Assembly (NCBI GenBank): GCA_016860845.1
Contig: BOKF01000013.1
Location: forward strand, 62,001-126,000
Direction of reading: 5' to 3'
Length of the DNA stretch: 64,000 bases
From: Chloroflexota bacterium
GTDB taxonomy: Bacteria > Chloroflexota > Anaerolineae > 4572-78 > J111
Of this stretch, positions 35,340 to 43,402 are shown one piece after another. The position numbers and the translations under genes were made by a program. Numbering within the stretch: position 1 is the first letter of the stretch; each line of letters begins with the position of its first letter. The notes under the pieces are model-generated. The model saw only the letters and a program-made list of their open reading frames with translations. It had not been told where the DNA came from and searched no databases.

Positions 35340-37003
35340 AACAAAAACCCCGGCTTCATAGTGGGAGACAATTCCATTTTAGCTTCATAATCGTGCAAAA
35401 TGCAGGTTACATAAGCTATAGCCTTCCCATCTTCCCTTACTAGCCTTACTTGTACGTCCAGTAGGTCAACAATGGCCCGCCGTAGATTAAAGTCACGGCG
35501 GGCTTCCTCTATACCGGCGCTTACCTTTGCCGCAAAATTCCTGAGACGGTCTTTATCTTCGGGCGACAACATAACCTGATTGAGTTGCCCCTTGATTTTG
35601 GCCTGCTGCACTTCTATCTTGGCTATAGTTTCCTCTACCCGTTCAATATCGGTCAGAACTGCGGCATAAGCCTTACCACCCTTTTTAAGGGCTTTCAATA
35701 CGTCTACGAGTTCGGTTAGTTCCTGGTTAAGTTCGGCTATCTTTGAATTGGCGGCCTCTAACTGGCTTTGAAGCATTGCCCCATTCTTGTCCTGTTTCGC
35801 CTCGACATTGGCTATTTCTTCCTCTAGTCGGTTTTGGTCCGTCAAAATCTCCTCTAACCATTGCCAAATCTTGGTATCTGCCATATCGGTCTTAAAAGAT
35901 TTTTGAGAGCAAGTCTTGAAGCAGTCTTTGTTAGTTTTTGTCCCGCAAGTGTAATAATGGCCTTTTCCCATCGTCCCCATCTTATAACCACATTCGCCAC
36001 AAGTACAACGCTTCCGTAACAATATCTCACTCGTGCCAGGTTGCCCCTGGCGATTTTTGTTTTCGGCCAGCTTTTCTTGTGCAAAGTCAAAGACATCTTG
36101 CGGAACGATAGCCGGGACTTTTACCTCAATCCAGTTAGAAGCAAGATGCTTTGTTTCCCTGTAACCCTTCCCCCCATCACTTTTTTGATATTCCAATTTC
36201 TTATCCTTGCCGTAATGCCATAGCCCCGTATATGTCTGGTTGGCTAAAATTCTGGCAACAACCGACCTTGCCCATTTGCCGTACTCGCTTCGCTTGACTA
36301 CTCCGTTAAATTTTCGCAGGTCAGAAGGGGACGGTATCCCTGCTTTCATCAATTTATCTCGTATCGCCCCTATGGAGTGTCCATTCAAGTATTGCTCGAA
36401 GATGAAGCGGACAATTTCAGCCTCTACTGGCTCAATCTCAAAACAAGTCCGGTCATTATTAAACCGATAGCCAAAAGGTGGTTGATTACCAGTATTTACG
36501 CTGCCAGCTTTTACCTTGTTCCGCTTGCCTCGCGTCATTCGCTCCCGTATTTTTTCACGTTCATACTCAGCAATGGTCCCTCTAATATGCTTCTGTAATC
36601 TCCCTTCTGGGGTATCGTCGTACTCAGCCAAAACATACTCAACCCGGACGCCACACTTCTTTAACTCCTCCTCTACTATCAACTGCTTTGCCAGGTTACG
36701 GGATAGCCGGTCAAGTTCCCGGACAATTAATACGTCAAACTGACCGGCATAAGCCATTTCACGAACTCGATTCAACTGTGGTAAGTCTATCTCGGCCCCG
36801 CTCGCGCCCCGGTCATCCTCTGACAATTCGGCAATGATGGTATAGCCCTTCTCTTTAGCGTACTCCCGGCCCATGTCCAACTGGCCTTGCAGATTGCGCC
36901 CTTCCTTGCCGCGGTCATCACCGGAAACACGAGCGTAAAGCACGGCTCGGTCCAGCACGGTGAACTTGTCGAGAATTGATTTAGATTCTACTTTGTGTGT
37001 CAT
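35234..37003 (-). CDS. Large serine recombinase (element integrase)
   Basis: A 589-residue serine integrase. The catalytic domain has Ser27 in [24 protein letters not shown] and the conserved [15 protein letters not shown] helix. A Recombinase domain ([32 protein letters not shown]), a zinc ribbon ([11 protein letters not shown], then YYTCG) and a coiled coil follow. The frame runs on past the natural domain end for about 35 codons antisense to dctM. Its stop codon is therefore supplied by host DNA. In the excised circle the C-terminus would be different. Confidence 0.88.
   Translation of the reverse strand: MTHKVESKSILDKFTVLDRAVLYARVSGDDRGKEGRNLQGQLDMGREYAKEKGYTIIAELSEDDRGASGAEIDLPQLNRVREMAYAGQFDVLIVRELDRLSRNLAKQLIVEEELKKCGVRVEYVLAEYDDTPEGRLQKHIRGTIAEYEREKIRERMTRGKRNKVKAGSVNTGNQPPFGYRFNNDRTCFEIEPVEAEIVRFIFEQYLNGHSIGAIRDKLMKAGIPSPSDLRKFNGVVKRSEYGKWARSVVARILANQTYTGLWHYGKDKKLEYQKSDGGKGYRETKHLASNWIEVKVPAIVPQDVFDFAQEKLAENKNRQGQPGTSEILLRKRCTCGECGYKMGTMGKGHYYTCGTKTNKDCFKTCSQKSFKTDMADTKIWQWLEEILTDQNRLEEEIANVEAKQDKNGAMLQSQLEAANSKIAELNQELTELVDVLKALKKGGKAYAAVLTDIERVEETIAKIEVQQAKIKGQLNQVMLSPEDKDRLRNFAAKVSAGIEEARRDFNLRRAIVDLLDVQVRLVREDGKAIAYVTCILHDYEAKMELSPTMKPGFLFYLNDRSTNQRTVWGYIMTMSKTITCMTTKGRALL
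35336..35352. other. Probable left junction of the integrated element
   Basis: Host dctM ends at 35339 and recombinase-specific sequence begins at once. The exact crossover cannot be fixed, because serine integrases use a core of only about 2 bp and leave no long direct repeat. The partner junction was not located. Confidence 0.35.
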
Positions 37004-37060
37004 CTTAATTGCTCCATCTTTGTTACGTTATGAAAACACCTGTTACGGTCATCTGTTACG

Positions 37061-38266
37061 TTATGCGGCTGTAACACGTTGCCTGTAGGCAGATTGCTTA
37101 CAGGCATTGCTACAATAGGTTGCCTTGCCCGTTACTGGATTGCCACAAACAGGGCAAGTCCCGGCCTGGTTGGTTATCTCTACTTCGGGAAACAACAGCG
37201 GCATTGGCTGGCCCAAATCAGCCGGCGGCGTGGTAAACAGCCGGGCTGGTCGGTCTACCGTCTCACCTGCAAAACGGATATAACCACGAGTCTGTGAACG
37301 CACCACCATCCCGGTCTGGTCGTAGGTTGGGACTATGAACAGCTTGACGAAGTTATCTTTCAGGGCTGCGCCTTTTTTGTCCGTACCCCAGGCAGCGGCA
37401 GTGTCAGCATGTAGGACGAAGTAGAGCAGAATATTAACGCTGCTGTAGAGGGTGGTCGCCTCCAAAATCAAAGCACGGGCATTGTCTACCTGGTCCACAA
37501 TCGGAGTCCAATCATCAAAAAAGACCGGCTGAATCGAGTGCGCTTTGTGGCTTTTAGTGGTATCAGCATGGCGGGTTTCGGCGAGCCGCCGGATTATAGC
37601 AATACCCCGTCCAACCGCTTCAAAATCACCATTGCCCCCCAGCAAATAACAGCCGCCCCACTCGCCATGGTCCCACTTGGGACCGACGACCACGGGCTTA
37701 TATCCCTGGCGGATCCAAAAATTAGCGATGTGTCGAGCCTGCCAGGTCTTGCCGGTCTGCTGACCACCAATAATGGCGTAAGCCTGCCCAGGCTGGGTAC
37801 ACACCTCCAAAAGATCAAGCGGGTTCGCTTCTATGGGGTCTGGCAAAGCGGCGAAGGTCGGATCGTGGCGGCCTCTGCCGGCCGCCAGAGCCAGCAACCG
37901 TAAGCGGTATAGCTCCAGTTCCCATGCTTCAGGCTGGGCTTGCTTGCCGTTCACATATAGCGCGGGTGAGCCTGTGAGGTTGCGCCATGTGGCGTGGCTA
38001 TCAGTATCACGTATCCAGGTTTGACCGTTGTCAGTAACTACAGTAACGTGGCTTTCCCTGTCGGCCTGTCGGCGCTGGGCGCGTAAGATTCCGATTCGCT
38101 CTTTGAAATACCAGCCGCCGAAGAACAGCCCTCCCAGGCCAGCCAGGGTCAGCAGAGCAGCGGCAGTGTAACCGACTATCAACAGGGCCTGGACAATCGT
38201 TTGATAAAAGACGATAACAACGATCAGGGTTACCGTTGCGGTTATGGTGATAAGATACTTGGTCAT
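37061..38266 (-). CDS. Membrane-anchored P-loop ATPase with a zinc-ribbon tail
   Basis: A 401-residue protein. Two N-terminal membrane helices (about residues 5-55) are followed by a P-loop domain with Walker A IIGGQQTGKTW and Walker B PVFFDDWTPI. A C-terminal CPVCGNPVTGKATYCSNAC zinc ribbon ends the protein. The layout fits HerA/FtsK-like or Zot-like DNA-transfer ATPases of plasmids and integrative elements. It could pump double-stranded element DNA between cells. It overlaps the next upstream gene by 4 bases. Confidence 0.6.
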   Translation of the reverse strand: MTKYLITITATVTLIVVIVFYQTIVQALLIVGYTAAALLTLAGLGGLFFGGWYFKERIGILRAQRRQADRESHVTVVTDNGQTWIRDTDSHATWRNLTGSPALYVNGKQAQPEAWELELYRLRLLALAAGRGRHDPTFAALPDPIEANPLDLLEVCTQPGQAYAIIGGQQTGKTWQARHIANFWIRQGYKPVVVGPKWDHGEWGGCYLLGGNGDFEAVGRGIAIIRRLAETRHADTTKSHKAHSIQPVFFDDWTPIVDQVDNARALILEATTLYSSVNILLYFVLHADTAAAWGTDKKGAALKDNFVKLFIVPTYDQTGMVVRSQTRGYIRFAGETVDRPARLFTTPPADLGQPMPLLFPEVEITNQAGTCPVCGNPVTGKATYCSNACKQSAYRQRVTAA

Positions 38267-38502
38267 AGTCTCATCCCCACCCCATAAGCCACTGACTTAA
38301 AGCCGATAATGAAGACCGTAGACGTAAAGTGAGTGGCTTCAACAAAATCATTGACCAGCAACACGACCTCGGACACAAACTGAGCAAGCTTGATCAGCAT
38401 TGTGATGAGGGTCGTCAGAGCCAACAGGAAAGCGACAAACTGACCGGTGTCATCGTCAATAATAACTCTAACAGCGATGCGGGTACTGTGAGAGAGGATC
38501 AT
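38263..38502 (-). CDS. Small membrane protein (79 aa)
   Basis: A 79-residue protein with one or two hydrophobic segments (FVAFLLALTTLITMLIKLA). It overlaps its neighbours by 4 bases on both sides, so it belongs to the ATPase/DUF2637 operon and may be part of a transfer complex. No family is recognised. Confidence 0.55.
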   Translation of the reverse strand: MILSHSTRIAVRVIIDDDTGQFVAFLLALTTLITMLIKLAQFVSEVVLLVNDFVEATHFTSTVFIIGFKSVAYGVGMRL

Positions 38503-39284
38503 CTTGACACCTCCCAGCCGCTCCCATTTTGGCTTAGCTTGCCAGAAGTGGTCAGTTCCTGAATATAGTTACCAACAGTTGTCTTGGATCGTCCAATAGC
38601 TTGGCCGGCTTCGGACATGGTAGCGAGGGGATTGCTGGACAGATAGGTTAGCAACGTGTCCATGGCTTCCAGCTTTTTGACCCGGCGAGCAGCGTTCATT
38701 TCGTCCACTGACGGAGAAATAAGCCCGATTTTTGACGATTTCAATTCCAATTTAAGCTGTTCAACTTCCGCCTTTAATGCATCTCGTTGAACAGTTAGAG
38801 AATCAACCTGATCACTTAGTTTACCAACCTCGATTACTTTGCTGTCTACCTGAGCGGTCAGCTCGGCCAGGCTGGCCACCACTGCTTGGCGCTCGATGAT
38901 AATTTTGGCTAGGTGGCGTAGCGCCTCGGTGGTCAGCAGCAAACCCAGTGGGGCTACGATGGCGACGGTCCAACCAAGTGGTGTTGATTGGGCATGGGAA
39001 AGGTTGAACCCGATAGTTGCCAGAGTATAGAGGATAACCAGGCCGGCCCACAGCCGAATCGACTGGCGCATGATCTGCGCAATCAACAGGGCCAGGGTAA
39101 ATACGACCAAAGGGCCATCAACAAGCAGGGGCCAAATCCAGGCTTTCGGCGTTGGGATGCCGTTACTCTGGCCCGTGGCGTATAAGGCGTCATAGCTCAG
39201 GACAAAGGCTCCTGCACCAATGAGAAAAACCATTCCGGCAACAGTTGTGGTCAGACTATTTACGATTCGGGTCCGTGTGTTCAT
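38499..39284 (-). CDS. DUF2637-like membrane protein with coiled coil and winged helix
   Basis: A 261-residue protein. Four membrane helices in the first ~120 residues (MVFLIGAGAFVLSYDALY, AWIWPLLVDGPLVVFTLALL) match the DUF2637 pattern known from actinobacterial conjugative plasmids and AICEs. A coiled coil (residues ~135-180) and a C-terminal helix-turn-helix (TMSEAGQAIGRSKTTVGNYI) follow. It may tether element DNA to the membrane-bound ATPase. Confidence 0.62.
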   Translation of the reverse strand: MNTRTRIVNSLTTTVAGMVFLIGAGAFVLSYDALYATGQSNGIPTPKAWIWPLLVDGPLVVFTLALLIAQIMRQSIRLWAGLVILYTLATIGFNLSHAQSTPLGWTVAIVAPLGLLLTTEALRHLAKIIIERQAVVASLAELTAQVDSKVIEVGKLSDQVDSLTVQRDALKAEVEQLKLELKSSKIGLISPSVDEMNAARRVKKLEAMDTLLTYLSSNPLATMSEAGQAIGRSKTTVGNYIQELTTSGKLSQNGSGWEVSR

Positions 39285-39293
39285 CTTGGCACC

Positions 39294-39566
39294 TCACTCT
39301 GATTGCTGGTGAAAGACAGGGCTAGTTGCTATTTGAGTGAGGATCTCCAGTGTTTGGCTCAGATCATCCCGGTCAAAGCTGGCCGGGTGTGGTTCGCCAA
39401 ACAGAACCGAGTGGCAAGCACGGGCAGCGATGACCAGGCCCCGTTCTGTACTCAATTGAGTTGTTCGATTGTCTGTCTGGGAGATAAAGGCTTCGGTGAA
39501 AGCCTCTGTGGGGCCATGTCCATTGCGGACTGGGAATTTTTGTGCTAGATTCAGATGAGCTTGCAT
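39294..39566 (-). CDS. Hypothetical protein (90 aa)
   Basis: A 90-residue soluble protein with no recognised domain (SFDRDDLSQTLEILTQIATS). It lies in the leftward operon between the ribbon-helix-helix gene and the DUF2637-like gene. An AAGGGTAA precedes the start. Confidence 0.45.
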   Translation of the reverse strand: MQAHLNLAQKFPVRNGHGPTEAFTEAFISQTDNRTTQLSTERGLVIAARACHSVLFGEPHPASFDRDDLSQTLEILTQIATSPVFHQQSE

Positions 39567-39633
39567 AAGAAAGTTACCCTTTCTTGTATGAGTTAGAGGC
39601 GCGTTGCCGGTGCTGCGGCGGCGCGTCTCGTTT

Positions 39634-39816
39634 TTAGTGAACTTTTTGACTGACTGGCTTCTGTCTTTCAGATTGAACCATTCGGCGCTGGACTTCGTTT
39701 TTGAGAATCTGACGCAACACGTAACTCATGCTACGTTCATCCTCTTTGGCCCACTTTTCTAGCATAGCCTTTAGTTCGTCAGTGCCGACAAAGCATATTG
39801 TGGTTGGTTCGGCCAT
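39634..39816 (-). CDS. Ribbon-helix-helix-type small protein
   Basis: A 60-residue protein (TTICFVGTDELKAMLEKWAK, SMSYVLRQILKNEVQRR) with the strand-helix-helix layout of CopG/Arc regulators. It is the first gene of the leftward operon, 37 bases from the start site predicted for a consensus promoter. It is likely to regulate that promoter or act in partition. Confidence 0.65.
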   Translation of the reverse strand: MAEPTTICFVGTDELKAMLEKWAKEDERSMSYVLRQILKNEVQRRMVQSERQKPVSQKVH

Positions 39817-39830
39817 AATTTGCGCTCCTT

Positions 39831-39870
39831 TATGAGTATAACAATCATATAATGATGATTATTATACTCA
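39831..39870. promoter_or_regulatory. Operator-like palindrome in the divergent control region
   Basis: ATGAGTATAA and TTATACTCAT are perfect arms. The match extends inward (AATCAT/ATGATT) with one mismatch. It covers the -10 box of the leftward promoter, so the XRE protein or the RHH protein bound here would block leftward transcription. Confidence 0.6.
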
Positions 39871-39888
39871 TTTGTCTATTAATTGTCA
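39860..39888 (-). promoter_or_regulatory. Consensus sigma-70 promoter of the leftward operon
   Basis: TTGACA and TATAAT, both perfect, are exactly 17 bases apart on the minus strand. The predicted start is about 37 bases before the RHH gene, leaving room for its AGGAG site. Confidence 0.8.
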
Positions 39889-39905
39889 ATATCAGTTAAT
39901 AGCCT

Positions 39906-39934
39906 TTGGTTATTCTAGTGGCTTTTAGTAAAAT
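39906..39934 (+). promoter_or_regulatory. Promoter for the XRE repressor, probably leaderless
   Basis: TTGGTT and TAAAAT with a 17-base spacer place the start of transcription at the ATG of the repressor (39941). No Shine-Dalgarno sequence precedes that ATG. Leaderless repressor mRNA from a maintenance promoter is known for lambda cI. Confidence 0.5.
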
Positions 39935-39940
39935 AGGGCT

Positions 39941-40288
39941 ATGAGTGATAAACTTGCTGCTTGGGTCGCTAGAGAAGTAAAACAGCGCGGTTGGTCTTAT
40001 CGAGAGCTAGCCAGACAAGCGGGCATTTCGCAATCTCTCGTTTCAAAAACTCTCTCTGGTAACATGCCTCCCAGTGCAGACTTTTGTATTAAAATTGCTC
40101 AAGCCCTGGGTGAAGCTCCGGAAGTACCCCTTAGACTAGCCGAAATATTACCCTTGCCCTCAACCTCGGAAGATGATCCCACTTTGGTAGAGCTACATGA
40201 TGTGGTGCAACATCTACTCCCTGATCAACGTAAAGAGGCACTGCGTTACCTGCGATTCTTGTACCAAAGCCAGCAGGGTGAAACGTAA
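39941..40288 (+). CDS. XRE-family repressor-like protein
   Basis: A 115-residue protein with an N-terminal helix-turn-helix (SYRELARQAGISQSLVSKTL). A short C-terminal helical region, LVELHDVVQHLLPDQRKEAL, may be for dimerisation. It is the only rightward gene in this part of the element and is divergent from the leftward operon across a palindromic operator, the arrangement of a lysogeny-type switch. It lacks a peptidase or metal-binding domain. Confidence 0.78.
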   Translation: MSDKLAAWVAREVKQRGWSYRELARQAGISQSLVSKTLSGNMPPSADFCIKIAQALGEAPEVPLRLAEILPLPSTSEDDPTLVELHDVVQHLLPDQRKEALRYLRFLYQSQQGET

Positions 40289-40347
40289 TCAAGATATGCT
40301 TGAAAGAAACCATCTAGTCATCCCTCGATCCTGATCCGTTGTTTCGG

Positions 40348-41346
40348 TTATTTCTTGAACTCGCCCGGAAAGATTTCCGAGACATCCAGCTTGGTAAACG
40401 TCATCTGACGGCCAATATTCAAACCCCAAGTGTACCATGCGCTGGCAAAGAACGCCCCGCCGCCGTCCCAACCCGTGTTGGGCATCTTGTAATTGATACG
40501 GGGGCGAACCAGGATGACCTCGACCCCATACTGCTCAAACAATACCTGAGCTGCTTCAGTCCCCAGGACATCAACCTTCAGCAGGAGAGCGAAGGGCTTA
40601 CCCAGCGTGTAACAGCGTTCCAACCAATAAAATTGGATGCTCCAGGGCGGGTTAGTCACCTGACAATCCCACCGGTCCGGCTCGTAGTCGAGGAAGTTCC
40701 GGCCAGTGATGATGTCACCAGAGACAGTATTGAAATTGTGATACTGCATGGTCCGTTCAAGGTTGCCCTCGCCTCGGGCCGGCTCCCACAGCGTCCAATC
40801 TTTTGACAGGTACGGCAGGAGCGGCCTGAAGGCGCAGGCCGGAGTTTGGCAGGCATCATGCCCAACTGGGGCATAGCGGTTATCGGTTCGAGTAATGCGG
40901 GGTTTATCACGGGCATAGATGAAGTTTTGTTTGACTACCTGCTCGACGTGGCTGGCCGTGACGTGGCCGTTGGGGGCGGTTTCTACTGCCTGCTGCCAGG
41001 CGGCGGTTTGCTGCTTCGGGGGTAGCAGGGTGAGCGGGCGGGCTTGGCGTTCCGAGGTAGGTAAAATGTCTCCAATTGGAGACATGGGGGCAGGCGAAAT
41101 GTCTGCCGTGGCAGACAAATTCTGGACCACTTCGGCAGCATTTATTAACTCGTAAGCTCGTGGTCTGCTTATCCCCCACCGCTCCCGGCAGTAATTCTCA
41201 AAGGTATCATACTGGGAGCGGTAGAGTTTGCTGTCCCTGATCTCGGCCAGAGCCTCGCCAACCTCGACGAAGGTTTGCAAACCCTGTTCGATGACTGTTT
41301 CAAGAATTTCCAGCTTGTTGGTTTCCGTGGTGGTTAGTTCTTCCAT
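40348..41346 (-). CDS. ParB-like/DUF3102-type N-terminus fused to a DNA adenine methylase-like domain
   Basis: A 332-residue protein. The N-terminal ~145 residues resemble phage and plasmid proteins with a KilA/ParB-like helical region (TFVEVGEALAEIRDSKLY, YCRERWGISRPRAYELI). The C-terminal half has WEPARGEGNLERTM as a SAM-binding motif I and TNPPWSIQFYW as the NPPW motif IV of N6-adenine methylases. It may protect or mark element DNA. Two palindromes lie inside its coding sequence. Confidence 0.65.
   Translation of the reverse strand: MEELTTTETNKLEILETVIEQGLQTFVEVGEALAEIRDSKLYRSQYDTFENYCRERWGISRPRAYELINAAEVVQNLSATADISPAPMSPIGDILPTSERQARPLTLLPPKQQTAAWQQAVETAPNGHVTASHVEQVVKQNFIYARDKPRITRTDNRYAPVGHDACQTPACAFRPLLPYLSKDWTLWEPARGEGNLERTMQYHNFNTVSGDIITGRNFLDYEPDRWDCQVTNPPWSIQFYWLERCYTLGKPFALLLKVDVLGTEAAQVLFEQYGVEVILVRPRINYKMPNTGWDGGGAFFASAWYTWGLNIGRQMTFTKLDVSEIFPGEFKK
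41066..41117. repeat. Two in-frame palindromes inside the ParB-like/methylase gene
   Basis: A perfect 20-bp palindrome (ATGTCTCCAATTGGAGACAT, 41066-41085) and TGTCTGCC-GT-GGCAGACA (41100-41117) have centres 33 bases apart. They encode related MSPIGDI-like and SATADI-like peptides. They may be binding sites read by the protein itself, as in parS-type control. Confidence 0.6.
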
Positions 41347-41455
41347 TGACTTCTCTAAACCTCCCAGTGTTACAAGAAATTGTCGAGCTAGCCCGCCTCT
41401 TACCGCCTGAGCAGCAACTTCTACGCTTCGCTCGCTTCCTCAAAGCGAAGTAGGG

Positions 41456-41623
41456 TTACTTGCCGCCTATTTCGGGTTGGGCATCGGAATCCGTACCCGA
41501 ATTGGTGGTCTTTCTTGCGCCCTCTTCTGCAGCTAACCGCTTCTGTCTACGGTCGGCAGCCGCTAAAAGAACGCAATAGGCTTCGGCCAGCCTGTTTTTT
41601 GCTATCTGCTCTTTCAAAGTCAT
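41456..41623 (-). CDS. Small hypothetical protein (55 aa)
   Basis: A 55-residue charged helical peptide from MTLKEQIAKNRLAEAYCVL, with GGAGG seven bases upstream. No family is recognised. A nearby hairpin (CTACGCTTCGCT / AGCGAAGTAG, about 41418-41453) may separate it from the next gene. Confidence 0.4.
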   Translation of the reverse strand: MTLKEQIAKNRLAEAYCVLLAAADRRQKRLAAEEGARKTTNSGTDSDAQPEIGGK

Positions 41624-41782
41624 CCTCATAACCTCCAATCTTGTTTTTGATGGCAATAGACCCCGCGCTTTTCCGCTTCACGCAGCGCCATCCGAAGCGC
41701 CTCGGACGATTTTATGCTTTAAGTTGATCCGGTTTAATAATGAGTAAAATTCAACATCTGAATTTTATCCTTGAGGAGATAC

Positions 41783-41995
41783 TCACCCAGATTTACTATG
41801 CCCCAAGTTTAGGATTTCTTTTAACATCACCCGCACCCAAAAATCATTGTATATTTCATCCGGCGTGTAAAAGGTATTACGACTCCCATCCAACCACTCC
41901 AATGTGAATGGGTATCTGACTTGTTGACAGGCCAAATAGAGTGGGTCGGGTTGTTCAGGTTCGAGACAGGATTCGGTGACAGTGTTGACGTTCAT
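41783..41995 (-). CDS. Hypothetical protein (70 aa)
   Basis: A 70-residue acidic protein (YPFTLEWLDGSRNTFYTPDE). It lies 12 bases downstream of the dnaB-like gene on the same strand. No family is recognised. Confidence 0.4.
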   Translation of the reverse strand: MNVNTVTESCLEPEQPDPLYLACQQVRYPFTLEWLDGSRNTFYTPDEIYNDFWVRVMLKEILNLGHSKSG

Positions 41996-42007
41996 GCCTC
42001 TTCGCTT

Positions 42008-43402
42008 TCAGTATGCAAGAGATTGGGTCCTTACTTCCAAGTCGGTGAATTTAGTCAACTCTGGATTGAAGTAAACTGTAATCGTGCCTGTGGGGCCAGA
42101 CCGATGTTTGGCAATGATTATCTCGGCCACATTGGGAAATTCAGTCTCTGGGTTGTAGTAACCATCCCGATAGAGCATCAAAACCACATCGGCGTTTTCT
42201 TCGATTGACCCCGACTCCCGCAAGTCGGACAACACTGGGCGTTTATCGCCCCGCCTCTCAACTTCCCGGTTAAGTTGACTCAAAACTATAACGGGAATAT
42301 TCAACTTTTTGGCAAGAGCCTTAAACTGACGGCTTGCCTCAGCCATGTCCTGGTGCATGTTAGAATTGCGGCGGGTATCATCATCTCGGCCGGTAATTTG
42401 CAAATAGTCAATCACGATAAGGTCCAGACCATTCTTTGCCCACTCCTTGATGGCGCGGGAGCGAATTGCACGGGGAGTAATATCGCCGGTGTCATCAACG
42501 CTAAAGGGCAATTTAGCAATCTCATCGGCGGCACTCATAATGCTTTTCCATCCTAGGTCCGCAAATTGGCCGGTTCTTAAGTGATGAACCTGTACCCCGC
42601 TCTTTATGCTTACCATACGCTCGCCCAACTGCAATTTGGACATTTCCAAGCTAAAGATAAGACAGCGCTTCCTCAGGGAAGAAGCATTTAGAACAATTTG
42701 AGTGATAAGGGCTGTCTTACCCATCCCTGGCCGGCCAGCAACGATAATTAGGTCAGATCGTTGTAATCCCCCAAGTTTGGCGTCCAACGTTTTGAGACCG
42801 GTGGGAATACCGGATAATCCTTTATGCTGGTAGATTGTCTCGAGGTGGTCTAACGTCACGTTCATTATCTCGCCGGCTGGGACGATGGAGTCTACCCCCC
42901 GGCCTGTTATTGCTTCCTGTAGAATCTTCTCAGCCTCCGCGGCTGGCTCAGCAACCGTTTCATCAAAGGCAAGTCGGGCCATCTTTCCAGCGGCGTCAAT
43001 CAGGCGGCGGCGGTCAGCTTTCTGAAGGACGATATTCGCATAATATTCAGCATGAACGCTGGTAGGTGTAGCGTTAATCAAACTGGTTAAAAAGGCCGAA
43101 CCACCAACTTCATCCAGGCGCTTACATTTAGCCAGGTCGTCATTAAGAATGAGAAGGTCAATCTTGTTTCCAGCCCGATGTAGTCTAAGTAGCGACTCGA
43201 AGATCCACTGGTGGCGCTGGATGTAAAAATCTTCGGGCTTGAGCCTGTCGGACAGAAGAGCCATCCAATCGGGTTCAATTAAGATTGAACCTAACAGGGC
43301 CTCCTCAGCCTCTTCGTTGAAGGGCTGCAGGCGATCAGGGGCGGTGCCGCTTTCGTGTATGATTTCCTCGGGAGGGGCAAGGTAATTGCCGCTTGGTTTC
43401 AT
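42008..43402 (-). CDS. Replicative DNA helicase (DnaB family)
   Basis: A 464-residue DnaB-type helicase. The N-terminal domain has EEAEEALLGSILIEPDWM. The RecA-like domain has Walker A VAGRPGMGKTAL, Walker B LDLIVIDYLQI and VLSQLNREVERRGDKRP, plus the arginine-finger region. It belongs to the mobile element, not the host, because it overlaps the initiator gene by 4 bases. It unwinds the element's origin when loaded by the initiator. Confidence 0.92.
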   Translation of the reverse strand: MKPSGNYLAPPEEIIHESGTAPDRLQPFNEEAEEALLGSILIEPDWMALLSDRLKPEDFYIQRHQWIFESLLRLHRAGNKIDLLILNDDLAKCKRLDEVGGSAFLTSLINATPTSVHAEYYANIVLQKADRRRLIDAAGKMARLAFDETVAEPAAEAEKILQEAITGRGVDSIVPAGEIMNVTLDHLETIYQHKGLSGIPTGLKTLDAKLGGLQRSDLIIVAGRPGMGKTALITQIVLNASSLRKRCLIFSLEMSKLQLGERMVSIKSGVQVHHLRTGQFADLGWKSIMSAADEIAKLPFSVDDTGDITPRAIRSRAIKEWAKNGLDLIVIDYLQITGRDDDTRRNSNMHQDMAEASRQFKALAKKLNIPVIVLSQLNREVERRGDKRPVLSDLRESGSIEENADVVLMLYRDGYYNPETEFPNVAEIIIAKHRSGPTGTITVYFNPELTKFTDLEVRTQSLAY

